Shown: positions 1 to 5,764 of the stretch, piece after piece
Position numbering within the stretch: position 1 is the stretch's first letter
How the letters are laid out: the number at the start of each line of letters is the position of its first letter
Assembly: GCA_913020095.1 (NCBI GenBank)
Contig: CAJWAH010000033.1
Span: forward strand, 1 to 11,562
Length of the DNA: 11,562 bases
Direction: 5' to 3'
From: an uncultured Synechococcus sp.
Lineage (GTDB): Bacteria > Cyanobacteriota > Cyanobacteriia > PCC-6307 > Cyanobiaceae
Position numbers and translations under genes: made by a program
Notes under the pieces: generated by a model
The model's database searches: none
What the model saw: only the letters and a program-made list of their open reading frames with translations
What the model was told of the DNA's origin: nothing

Positions 1-305
1 TGCTCGACTCCGGCTACGAGGGTGTGCGTGAGGTGGCCAAGCGCCTCAACTTCACCCTGGGCTGGAGTGCCACCAGCGGCGCCGTCGACAACTTCGTCTA
101 CGAGGACGCAAACGACACCTTCATCAACGATCCGGAGATGCGCAAGCGGCTGATGGAACTCAACCCCCACAGCTTCCGCCGCATCGTTGGAACGCTTCTG
201 GAGGTCAATGGTCGTGGCTACTGGGAGACCTCTGACGAGAACATCCAGCAACTCCAGGACCTGTATCAGGAGATCGAGGACAAGATCGAAGGCGTCAGCA
301 GCTGA
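1..305 (+). CDS. chlH: Magnesium chelatase subunit H, C-terminal end (partial)
   Basis: ChlH is the large porphyrin-binding subunit that inserts Mg2+ into protoporphyrin IX together with ChlI and ChlD, the first committed step of chlorophyll synthesis. Only about the last 100 residues are in the window; the frame is open from base 3 and ends at TGA 303-305. The visible part has the typical ChlH/CobN-family ending: [20 protein letters not shown], then [18 protein letters not shown], then a helical tail with NPHSFRR and NGRGYWETS. No upstream start is visible, so internal Met or Val codons should not be taken as the start. An hli gene follows 67 bp downstream, which fits a pigment-related neighbourhood although hli seems to have its own promoter. 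The family call is confident from the conserved tail. Confidence 0.95.
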   Translation, partial: LDSGYEGVREVAKRLNFTLGWSATSGAVDNFVYEDANDTFINDPEMRKRLMELNPHSFRRIVGTLLEVNGRGYWETSDENIQQLQDLYQEIEDKIEGVSS

Positions 306-323
306 GAAAAACCAGAGGGTGCC

Positions 324-351
324 GTTACATAACGCAATAATGCGTTACGAT
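324..351 (+). promoter_or_regulatory. Candidate HLR1-type (RpaB) boxes and hli promoter
   Basis: GTTACATA at 324-331 matches the published HLR1 half-site (G/T)TTACA(T/A)(T/A) exactly. GTTACGAT at 344-351 matches 7 of 8. A degenerate box, GCAATAAT at 334-341 (5 of 8), sits between them, so the three lie on a 10-bp period as in HLR1 direct repeats. The same bases contain a 7-bp inverted repeat, TAACGCA / TGCGTTA (330-336 and 341-347). A TACGAT -10-like hexamer lies at 346-351, about 20 bp before the hli ATG. HLR1 is the known site of the response regulator RpaB at high-light genes; that it is used here is inference. Confidence 0.5.
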
Positions 352-372
352 TAGCAAAGAACACGGCATCAC

Positions 373-618
373 ATGACTTCCTCCTCCTCCGCTCCGATCC
401 GCGGCGCTGTGGTGACCACCGAAGACGGCGGCCGCCTCAATGCTTTTGCCACCGAGCCCCGTATGCAGGTGGTTGAGCCTGAAAACGGCTGGGGATTTCA
501 TGACCGCGCTGAAAAGCTGAATGGCCGGATGGCCATGCTCGGCTTCATCGCTTTGCTGGCCACTGAATTCGCCATGGGCGGTGAGGCCTTCACCCGCGGC
601 CTGCTGGGCATCGGCTGA
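373..618 (+). CDS. hli: High-light-inducible (Hli/SCP) chlorophyll-binding protein
   Basis: An 81-residue single-helix member of the chlorophyll a/b-binding superfamily. Hli proteins sit in the thylakoid membrane, bind chlorophyll and carotenoid, and protect photosystem assembly and chlorophyll synthesis intermediates under high light. The signature is at residues 46-58, [13 protein letters not shown], with the ExxNGR core (E47, N50, R52) whose Glu/Arg pair and Asn contact chlorophyll and stabilise the helix dimer. One hydrophobic helix runs from about 52 to 68. The N-terminal 45 residues are polar, making this one of the longer Hli forms. ATG 373 has no clear Shine-Dalgarno sequence. The gene is probably monocistronic: a promoter region with HLR1-like boxes lies upstream and a strong terminator 31 bp downstream. 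The subtype (HliA/B, C or D) cannot be assigned by eye. Confidence 0.93.
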   Translation: MTSSSSAPIRGAVVTTEDGGRLNAFATEPRMQVVEPENGWGFHDRAEKLNGRMAMLGFIALLATEFAMGGEAFTRGLLGIG

Positions 619-649
619 TTAGCGCATCACCTGTCCACAACTTGAGTCC

Positions 650-683
650 ATCCCGCGGCAGACTTTCTGTCGCGGGATTTTTT
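650..683 (+). terminator. Intrinsic terminator of hli
   Basis: A 13-bp stem (650-662 with 666-678, one G-T wobble pair) closes a 3-base CTT loop and runs into six T residues at 678-683. This is textbook rho-independent architecture, 31 bp after the hli stop. Its T-run ends at the base before the ATG of the next gene. Confidence 0.93.
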
Positions 684-1847
684 ATGCAACGCGCGGCATC
701 AGAACGCACCGCATGGGTCCGCGGAGCCGGGCCCACCGGCAGCTTGGCGGCCCTGGCTTTGGCCGAAGCCGGCTGGCGGGTGCACCTGCTGGATCCCCAG
801 ACCCCTGAGCAGCTGCTGCAGCGCAGGCGGGCCTATGCGCTGACCCACTCCACCCAGAAGCTGCTGATCCAGCTCAAGCTTTGGAAGCATCTGAGCAGCT
901 GCTGCCATCCCTTCCGGCGCCTAGAGCTGCACGACCGAGGTAGCAAGGCCAGCACCCTCTTCTCAGCCCCAGAAGCGGTGGGCTGGATTGCTGATCACCG
1001 GCCCTTGCAACAGCATCTGCTGGAGGCCTGCCACCAGCACAAGGCCGTGGCGATGCACCTCGGCACGGGCAGCAGCCCCAGCCCCAGCCCCGATGACCTG
1101 CAAGTGATTGCAGAAGGCGCCAACTCCAGCAGCCGGGATGCCTTGGGCATCGGCTTTCGCGGTTTTCGCTATCGCCAAAGCTGCCTGACGGTGCAGGTGA
1201 AGCTGACAACAAACAGCTCAAGCACAGATGACACGGCCTGGGAGCTGTTTCGCCCTGAAGGCCCACTCGCCGTGCTGCCATTTGGCGCCGGAGTGGCCCA
1301 GGTGGTGTGGAGCGCCCCTCAGCAGCGCTGCCAAGACCGCTGCGAGCTGCACCCTGAAGCTTTCCTAGCCGCGCTCAACGGCGCCCTACCGCCAGCAGCC
1401 CAGGCGGAAGCCTTGCTCGACCAACCAGCCTGGTTCCCTGTGGAATGGCGGCTCGCCCCACGGCTGGGCCGAGGAACAACCTTGCTTTGCGGCGAAACAG
1501 CGCACCGCTGCCACCCGGTGGGTGGCCAGGGACTCAACCTCTGCTGGCGCGATGTGGCCACCTTGGCGGAATTGGCTCAACAGCCAGAACTGGGGGCCCG
1601 CCAACTGGTGCAGCGCTATGGCCGCAGGCGCTGGCTGGATCTCATCGCCGTGATGATCGCCACCGATGGCCTGATCCGGCTGTTTTCCAATGGCCATCGC
1701 CTCCTGCTGCCAATCAGACGTTTCGGCATCGCCCTGCTGGATGGAATTCCTGCACTACGCCGTTTGAGCCTCAATCTGGCCACCTATGGACCAGCAGGAA
1801 TGCTCTTGACAAGTGGGTGGCAGCGGCAAAATAATCAACCCCCTTAA
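684..1847 (+). CDS. UbiH/COQ6-type FAD-dependent monooxygenase
   Basis: A 387-residue flavoprotein of the aromatic-ring hydroxylase family that adds hydroxyl groups to quinone precursors using O2 and NAD(P)H. Visible motifs: the Rossmann dinucleotide motif GAGPTG (residues 14-19) with an acidic residue ending the second strand (LLD); a DG-like motif reading AEGANSSSR (about 144-152); the FAD-ribityl motif reading GETAHRCHPVGGQGLN (from about 270) followed by WRD; and a C-terminal TDGLIRLFSN typical of the UbiH/UbiF/VisC branch. The usual Asp is Glu in both the DG and GD motifs. The pathway is inferred: cyanobacteria lack ubiquinone, so a plastoquinone- or tocopherol-type substrate is possible but not shown. 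I chose ATG 684; the in-frame TTG at 642 would place the hli terminator inside the coding sequence. No ribosome binding site precedes 684. Confidence 0.85.
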   Translation: MQRAASERTAWVRGAGPTGSLAALALAEAGWRVHLLDPQTPEQLLQRRRAYALTHSTQKLLIQLKLWKHLSSCCHPFRRLELHDRGSKASTLFSAPEAVGWIADHRPLQQHLLEACHQHKAVAMHLGTGSSPSPSPDDLQVIAEGANSSSRDALGIGFRGFRYRQSCLTVQVKLTTNSSSTDDTAWELFRPEGPLAVLPFGAGVAQVVWSAPQQRCQDRCELHPEAFLAALNGALPPAAQAEALLDQPAWFPVEWRLAPRLGRGTTLLCGETAHRCHPVGGQGLNLCWRDVATLAELAQQPELGARQLVQRYGRRRWLDLIAVMIATDGLIRLFSNGHRLLLPIRRFGIALLDGIPALRRLSLNLATYGPAGMLLTSGWQRQNNQPP

Positions 1848-1932
1848 GGCGCTCTTAACGGCTTTCTGATCCAAACGAGGGCACACTCGTGCGTACGGAA
1901 GGCCTTCAGCAACAACTCCGCCCCTAACGGCC

Positions 1933-2145
1933 ATGGTGATCACCACCACGCCACAACCTGTTCCCGCATCGGCCCTGGTGGATTACCTGCGCCGAGACAT
2001 CGGTTTGAGCGAAGACGCCCTAGCACTTGGCGTCCGCCAAGCCATCCAAGAGCAGGCCCCTCTGCCGGTGACCCTCTGGCGTTTTGGTTTGCTCAATCTG
2101 GGCCAACTCGATCAAGTGCTCGATTGGCAAGACGGCCAGAGCTGA
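1933..2145 (+). CDS. DUF2949 family protein
   Basis: A 70-residue soluble protein of a family I recognise as the cyanobacterial DUF2949 by its pattern: an N-terminal segment (ALVDYLRRDIGLSEDAL) followed by a conserved C-terminal half with PLPVTLWRFGLLNLGQLDQVLDW. Homologues share the PLPxxLWxxGLxxLxQLDxxxDW core. The function is unknown. ATG 1933 is used; GTG 1936 is the next codon and would differ by one residue. The gene lies 85 bp after the monooxygenase, a gap with no terminator, and its stop is 2 bp from the stop of the convergent apt gene. Confidence 0.8.
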   Translation: MVITTTPQPVPASALVDYLRRDIGLSEDALALGVRQAIQEQAPLPVTLWRFGLLNLGQLDQVLDWQDGQS

Positions 2146-2147
2146 TC

Positions 2148-2681
2148 TCAGTAATGAATCAGTGACTCCACCGGCACGCCGCCGGGCAGTTTGCTGCGGC
2201 CGCCAAGGGCTGTGAGCTCAGCCACAAAGCCGTAACCACACACGGCTCCGCCAGCGCGGCTCACCAATTCCGCGCAGGCTGCCGCAGTGCCGCCAGTGGC
2301 CAGCAGGTCATCGACCACCAACACGCGCTGGCAGCCGCTCAAGGCCCCCTCTTGGATCTCCAGCCGGTCGCTGCCGTACTCGAGGGCATAGTCCACAGCA
2401 GTAATCGGGCCAGGGAGTTTGCCTGGCTTGCGCACAGGCACAAAGCCCAGGCCCATCGTCATCGCCAGGCTGGTGCCAACAATGAAGCCACGCGCCTCAA
2501 TCCCAACAATCACCTCGGGCTGTAAGCCAGCCAAAGACTGCTGCATCCCCTCCATCACCTGCTTCCAGGCCTGGGGATCGCGCATCACCGGTGTGAGGTC
2601 ACGGAACAAAATTCCTGGCTTCGGGAAATCCGGCACATCCCTGACCAGGGCGCGTAGTTGCTGCTCAAGGCTGTCGGCCAT
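2148..2681 (-). CDS. apt: Adenine phosphoribosyltransferase
   Basis: Apt converts adenine and PRPP to AMP plus pyrophosphate in the cytosolic purine salvage pathway. The 177-residue length is normal. Visible features are the N-terminal [15 protein letters not shown] signature (about 18-32), IEARGF (61-66), the flexible loop RKPGKLPG (84-91), and the PRPP-binding motif [14 protein letters not shown] (120-133) with the paired Asp residues. The start is supported by AGGAG (bases 2695-2691 on the minus strand) nine bases before ATG 2681. No promoter is obvious; it must lie to the right, where the divergent DUF3038 gene begins, which argues against the longest start for that gene. The gene converges on DUF2949 with a 2-bp gap. 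Confidence 0.96.
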   Translation of the reverse strand: MADSLEQQLRALVRDVPDFPKPGILFRDLTPVMRDPQAWKQVMEGMQQSLAGLQPEVIVGIEARGFIVGTSLAMTMGLGFVPVRKPGKLPGPITAVDYALEYGSDRLEIQEGALSGCQRVLVVDDLLATGGTAAACAELVSRAGGAVCGYGFVAELTALGGRSKLPGGVPVESLIHY

Positions 2682-2791
2682 CGATGGAGGCTCCTAACAA
2701 AGAGGTGACGGCACAAGGCCTCAGCTGGCATCATCTCAGCCATTGCCCCCAGTCCTTGATCGCAACAGCAGCGCCAGCCACGACCAGCCGG

Positions 2792-3295
2792 ATGCCGCGC
2801 CGTGGCATGGAGAGGCTCGACCTGCTCTTGCTGGCCATCGAAGCCCTCGATTTGCATGGCAGCGAAGCCATGGTCTGGAGCTGTGAGCAATTGCAGTTGC
2901 AAGAGGCCTTTCCCAATCGCGTTGCCCTCTGGAAATCGCGCTGCCGCAATCCCCTGCGCCGCGCCAGCCGCCGCGGTGAGCTCAATGCCGCTGAACAACG
3001 GGGCCTTGTGGAGCTGGTCTGCAGCCTCGCCGATCGCCTCTACCCAATGCTGCGCCAATTGCTCTCCAGCAGCGAGCCCGCTGAACTCAATGCTCAGCGC
3101 TGGGGCTTGTTTCGCGAGCGCTACAACGACTTGGTGGAAGGCCGCATGAATGGCCGCAGGGGAGCCATTCGTCAACTGCTGGATCCAGCCGATGGTGAAG
3201 CCTTGCGCCAGGAATTGGTACTGACCCTGGCCCTCTGCTGCGGCCCCGGTGGCGTGCAACGGTTGGAGGCCAGCCTGCTGGACGGCAGCCGATGA
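2792..3295 (+). CDS. DUF3038 domain protein
   Basis: A conserved cyanobacterial protein of unknown function, recognised by the pattern ERLDLLLLAIEALDLHGSEAM at its N-terminus and by its position directly before a DUF4335 gene, an arrangement I know from other cyanobacteria. The rest is alpha-helical and Arg/Leu-rich (LWKSRCRNPLRRASRRGEL, then DRLYPMLRQLLSSSEP), with no membrane segment or signal peptide. From ATG 2792 it has 167 residues. The frame stays open upstream to an ATG at 2684 (203 residues), with further in-frame candidates at GTG 2705 and TTG 2756. I prefer a later start because 2684 would put the two divergent start codons 2 bp apart, leaving no room for promoters, and because the extra residues look unconserved. 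The stop overlaps the next ATG by 4 bp (ATGA), suggesting coupled translation. Confidence 0.78.
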   Translation: MPRRGMERLDLLLLAIEALDLHGSEAMVWSCEQLQLQEAFPNRVALWKSRCRNPLRRASRRGELNAAEQRGLVELVCSLADRLYPMLRQLLSSSEPAELNAQRWGLFRERYNDLVEGRMNGRRGAIRQLLDPADGEALRQELVLTLALCCGPGGVQRLEASLLDGSR

Positions 3296-3957
3296 CTAAC
3301 TTCTCCTCCCTGGCGAGCGCAGCAGGACTCAGCGGCACCCAGTACAAGCTGCGCTACGAGCAATCCAGCTGCCGCCTAGAACTCACCGGCCTGCCTGATG
3401 TCACCGCCGCTGGCAGCGCTGGGCAACCGCAACAGCAGCTCAACATCCTCACCGGCTGGGACCTCAACTTGGGGCAAAAGGCCAGTCTTCAAGGCAAACG
3501 CGAGCATCTCCAAGCCCTGGTGAGCGCTGTTCAGCCCTACGTGCGGCTGCTGGTGAGCGCGCAGCCCTGCCAACAGAGCGGCGGCAGCGAGGCGGTGGTG
3601 AGCCTGGAGCCCCAAGACGATGGGCGGCACCTGCTGCGGTTGCGCTCAAGCCAGCCCGACACCCCTCCGTTGGAGCTGGTGCTCGATCACGCCGAACTGG
3701 CTGATCTCAACCACTGCATTGATCAGATGTTGGTGGACGGCCGCTGCGCCCTCGGGCTTGAGGTGCAAAGCCCACAGCCGTTGCGCCGGGGGCAGTACCG
3801 GCGCTCCAGCGTGCGCCGGCAGGGGCAATGGATCGCCCCCGCCGCAGCCTGCGCGAGTGTTGTGATCGTTGGTGCCTTGGTCAGCTTGCTGCCGCTTCCG
3901 CAGCGCACAGCAGAGCCCACTGGCAACACAACCACCACCGAACAGAGCAAGCCATGA
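3292..3957 (+). CDS. DUF4335 domain membrane-anchored protein
   Basis: A 221-residue conserved cyanobacterial protein of unknown function. The N-terminal part (about 15-160) is a soluble beta-rich domain beginning YKLRYEQSSCRLELTGL and including NILTGWDLNLGQKASLQGKR. An Arg-rich stretch (about 165-178) precedes one predicted membrane helix (about 181-201, WIAPAAACASVVIVGALVSLL), then a short Thr-rich tail. The positive residues before the helix suggest a cytoplasmic main domain, with the tail on the other side. The gene overlaps DUF3038 upstream and the next small gene downstream by ATGA, so the three are probably one translationally coupled operon. The family name comes from sequence pattern and context; it could not be checked against a profile. 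Confidence 0.78.
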   Translation: MTNFSSLASAAGLSGTQYKLRYEQSSCRLELTGLPDVTAAGSAGQPQQQLNILTGWDLNLGQKASLQGKREHLQALVSAVQPYVRLLVSAQPCQQSGGSEAVVSLEPQDDGRHLLRLRSSQPDTPPLELVLDHAELADLNHCIDQMLVDGRCALGLEVQSPQPLRRGQYRRSSVRRQGQWIAPAAACASVVIVGALVSLLPLPQRTAEPTGNTTTTEQSKP

Positions 3958-4241
3958 TTCCGCGTAAGTCCAGTGGCGCCCTGGAATGGAATGAATGCCG
4001 CCGGCTGGTGAGCCGTCTTGGCGCCAACCTCGATGTGGTTGTGCGCAGTGACCCAGAGGTCTGCGGACTCAGTGGTGATGACTTTCGCCTCAGCCTCCAC
4101 CACTCGGGCCATGGCGATTGCACCGTCGGCAGCATGAGCCTGGTGGATTGCCCCAACAGCTTGGTGGTCGAAGAGTTCTTGCGCTGGATGCAACAGGCGG
4201 GCCGGCTGCAGGACAGCCCCCTCGACGACACGCAGGATTGA
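3954..4241 (+). CDS. Hypothetical 95-residue protein in the DUF3038-DUF4335 operon
   Basis: I do not recognise this family. The start is set by the ATGA overlap at 3954-3957 with the end of the DUF4335 gene. The protein is soluble and slightly acidic, without a signal peptide or membrane helix. The segment after LEWNECRRLVSRLGANLDVVV looks like a small alpha/beta fold, followed by LRL-type strands, a HHSGHGDC stretch and an amphipathic helix (LVVEEFLRWMQQAG). Cysteines are scattered and no metal-binding pair is evident. Tight coupling suggests a role shared with its two upstream partners, perhaps in one complex; this is inference only. Confidence 0.7.
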   Translation: MIPRKSSGALEWNECRRLVSRLGANLDVVVRSDPEVCGLSGDDFRLSLHHSGHGDCTVGSMSLVDCPNSLVVEEFLRWMQQAGRLQDSPLDDTQD

Positions 4242-4290
4242 CCCGCCCCAGAAGGCCGATACCGTTGGCGTTCTGCTGCTCCTGAGTCCC

Positions 4291-4677
4291 GTGTCAGCCC
4301 AACGCCGCGGCAAGCAGGGACCCAACCGCCTGCGCTCTCTGGTGACCTCGGCGCTCTGGTTGGGTGCCGGTGGTGCCTTGATGTTTGGCTTGGCGCAGTT
4401 GCCGAGCTATCTCGACACCGTGCTGTTTTTCAGCACCGCGGTGCGGAACCTCACCTTGGGGCTGATGCATTTCGGCGCCGGTGTGTTGCAGCTCGCAGGA
4501 GCCCTGCTGCTGTTGGCCCTGGTGAGCCTCAGCTTGGTGTTGCTGATTGGCGGTGTCGTGCGCGGAGTCAAAGCATTCATGGCCGCTCCAGCTCGCCCCG
4601 CACGCCGCATCAACCAACAGCGCTCTGTGGTTCGGCGCCGCCAACCCGCCACCAGCTATCTGCTGCAGAGCCGCTAA
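4291..4677 (+). CDS. Hypothetical small membrane protein, two predicted helices
   Basis: A 128-residue protein, not assigned to a family. It starts at GTG 4291, 49 bp after the previous stop; no strong ribosome binding site is visible, and an in-frame ATG at 4381 would remove the first helix. The N-terminus is basic (QRRGKQGPNRLR), followed by a hydrophobic segment at about 17-37, a second long one at about 62-90 (LQLAGALLLLALVSLSLVLL), and a strongly basic tail rich in Arg and Pro. Both ends basic implies a hairpin with both termini in the cytoplasm. It ends 4 bp before the stop of the convergent deaminase gene, with no terminator between them. It probably belongs to the transcription unit of the DUF3038 group. 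Confidence 0.72.
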   Translation: MSAQRRGKQGPNRLRSLVTSALWLGAGGALMFGLAQLPSYLDTVLFFSTAVRNLTLGLMHFGAGVLQLAGALLLLALVSLSLVLLIGGVVRGVKAFMAAPARPARRINQQRSVVRRRQPATSYLLQSR

Positions 4678-4681
4678 CGGC

Positions 4682-5131
4682 TCAATGGCCGATGTCTTCA
4701 GCCCAAAGATCGGGCTTGTGCTGCAGCATCCGCTCCATTAAGGCCATGCAGCCGCTGTCATCGAGGCAGTCCACTTCAATGCCCGCCTCCGCTAGCCAGG
4801 ATTCCTGGCCGGCAAAACTGCGGCGCTCACCGATGAGCACCCGGCGGAATCCCAACAGCACCGCGGTACCCGCACACATGGGGCAGGGAGAGAGCGTGGT
4901 CACCAAGGTGAGCTGATGCCAATCACGGCGGCGCCCGGCGTTGCGAATGCACTGGGTTTCGCCATGGGAGGTGGGGTCACCGTTCTGCACGCGCTGATTG
5001 TGTCCGCGGGCCACCACCTCCCCTGATTCGGTGGCCAGCACCGCCCCAATCGGAATACCCCCTTCGGCCCAACCCAATTCCGCCTCAGCCCGGGCTTGGT
5101 CCATCAACTGCTGGCGCAGGGCGCGGTCCAT
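4682..5131 (-). CDS. Zinc-dependent nucleobase deaminase, yeast cytosine deaminase type
   Basis: A 149-residue cytidine/deoxycytidylate deaminase-fold enzyme. Zinc ligands and catalytic Glu are visible: H56 and E58 in HGE, C83 and C86 in PCPMC. HGE rather than HAE, GHN (N45), GGIPIGA, the full TTLSPCPMCAG block, a Phe in RSFAG (F106) and the C-terminal WAEDIG (W143, D146) all parallel yeast Fcy1, where N51, F114, W152 and D155 surround the pyrimidine base and H62, E64, C91 and C94 form the zinc site. The likely reaction is cytosine to uracil plus ammonia, in pyrimidine salvage. It is less like TadA, which has HAE and a different C-terminus. Guanine or another base as substrate cannot be excluded. 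The start is ATG 5131, 2 bp after the stop of the EF-hand gene, so the two are probably co-transcribed; no Shine-Dalgarno sequence is visible. Confidence 0.85.
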   Translation of the reverse strand: MDRALRQQLMDQARAEAELGWAEGGIPIGAVLATESGEVVARGHNQRVQNGDPTSHGETQCIRNAGRRRDWHQLTLVTTLSPCPMCAGTAVLLGFRRVLIGERRSFAGQESWLAEAGIEVDCLDDSGCMALMERMLQHKPDLWAEDIGH

Positions 5132-5133
5132 CG

Positions 5134-5577
5134 TTAGCGGGGGCGGCGCGGGGACAGCGACTGACGCATCGCCATCAACTCTTGAACCGAGACATAGCCA
5201 TCACGATTGCGATCAAAATGCTCAAAACGATGGCTCAAGCCAGGCAGAACCTTCGATTCAGCCCGGCTTAACAGGCCATCACCGTTGCGATCGGAGCGGC
5301 GAAAGGCCTGCAACAAACGCTCGCCAATGAACGGCGCCCCTGGCGGTGTGATGTCTCTCAGCAACAAGATGCCATCACCATCGCGGTCGAGGTTGCGCAT
5401 GCTCGGGTGCAGACCAGCCTCTCGCAAATACAGGCGACCGTCATTGTCGTGATCGAGGCGATGGAAGAGCTCCAACATCCTCTGCCGATGGCGCTGCACG
5501 GCTTGGGGATCCTGCGCCAACGCCGGCGTGGTGGCCGCCAGTAGCAGCAACAGCAGTGGCAGCAGCTTTCGGTGCAT
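5134..5577 (-). CDS. Secreted or periplasmic four-EF-hand calcium-binding protein
   Basis: A 147-residue protein beginning with a signal peptide: MHRK, a Leu run at residues 5-13, then ATTPALA with likely cleavage before Q22. Four EF-hand loops follow: D42-E53, D64-D75, D96-E107 and D122-E133. All have the DxDxDG or DxNxDG pattern; three end in the canonical Glu and the second ends in Asp. The intervening helices are short and Arg-rich, as in bacterial EF-hand proteins rather than calmodulin. It probably binds Ca2+ outside the cytoplasm; a partner is not indicated. ATG 5577 is chosen because AAGG lies seven bases upstream; GTG 5583 is too close to that site. The deaminase starts 2 bp after its stop. 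Confidence 0.88.
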   Translation of the reverse strand: MHRKLLPLLLLLLAATTPALAQDPQAVQRHRQRMLELFHRLDHDNDGRLYLREAGLHPSMRNLDRDGDGILLLRDITPPGAPFIGERLLQAFRRSDRNGDGLLSRAESKVLPGLSHRFEHFDRNRDGYVSVQELMAMRQSLSPRRPR

Positions 5578-5691
5578 AGCCACACCTTATGGAGCCAACT
5601 CCCAATCAATTCTTCCTGTGCAGGATCTTTTTGACACCAACCTGTGACGGAATCCAACTGAAACCAGGCTTGGAAAGATTCAGTGCGCAGC

Positions 5692-5744
5692 ACCTGCAGA
5701 CCAGCCATGGCTTGGCAGCGCTGAACTCCATACGATCTGCAGGT
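5692..5744. repeat. Inverted repeat in the region between the EF-hand and response regulator genes
   Basis: ACCTGCAGA at 5692-5700 and its exact reverse complement TCTGCAGGT at 5736-5744, separated by 35 bp, sit just upstream of the response regulator ATG at 5765. Each arm contains the palindrome CTGCAG. This could be a paired operator or chance; a TACGAT -10-like hexamer at 5731-5736 touches the right arm. The remaining parts of the 187-bp divergent gap show no clear promoter. Confidence 0.35.
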
Positions 5745-5764
5745 CCCGGCAGAAGTGCGGCGTC

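Noticed and set aside
642..683. Upstream TTG start for the FAD monooxygenase
   Set aside because: The extra 14 codons are the terminator hairpin and T-run of the hli gene, not plausible coding sequence.
2585..3259. 224-residue minus-strand open frame antisense to apt and DUF3038
   Set aside because: It overlaps the apt start and the whole DUF3038 gene; open antisense frames are common in GC-rich coding DNA and it shows no domain.
3723..4325. 200-residue minus-strand open frame
   Set aside because: It covers parts of three coupled plus-strand genes in antisense and has no recognisable motif.
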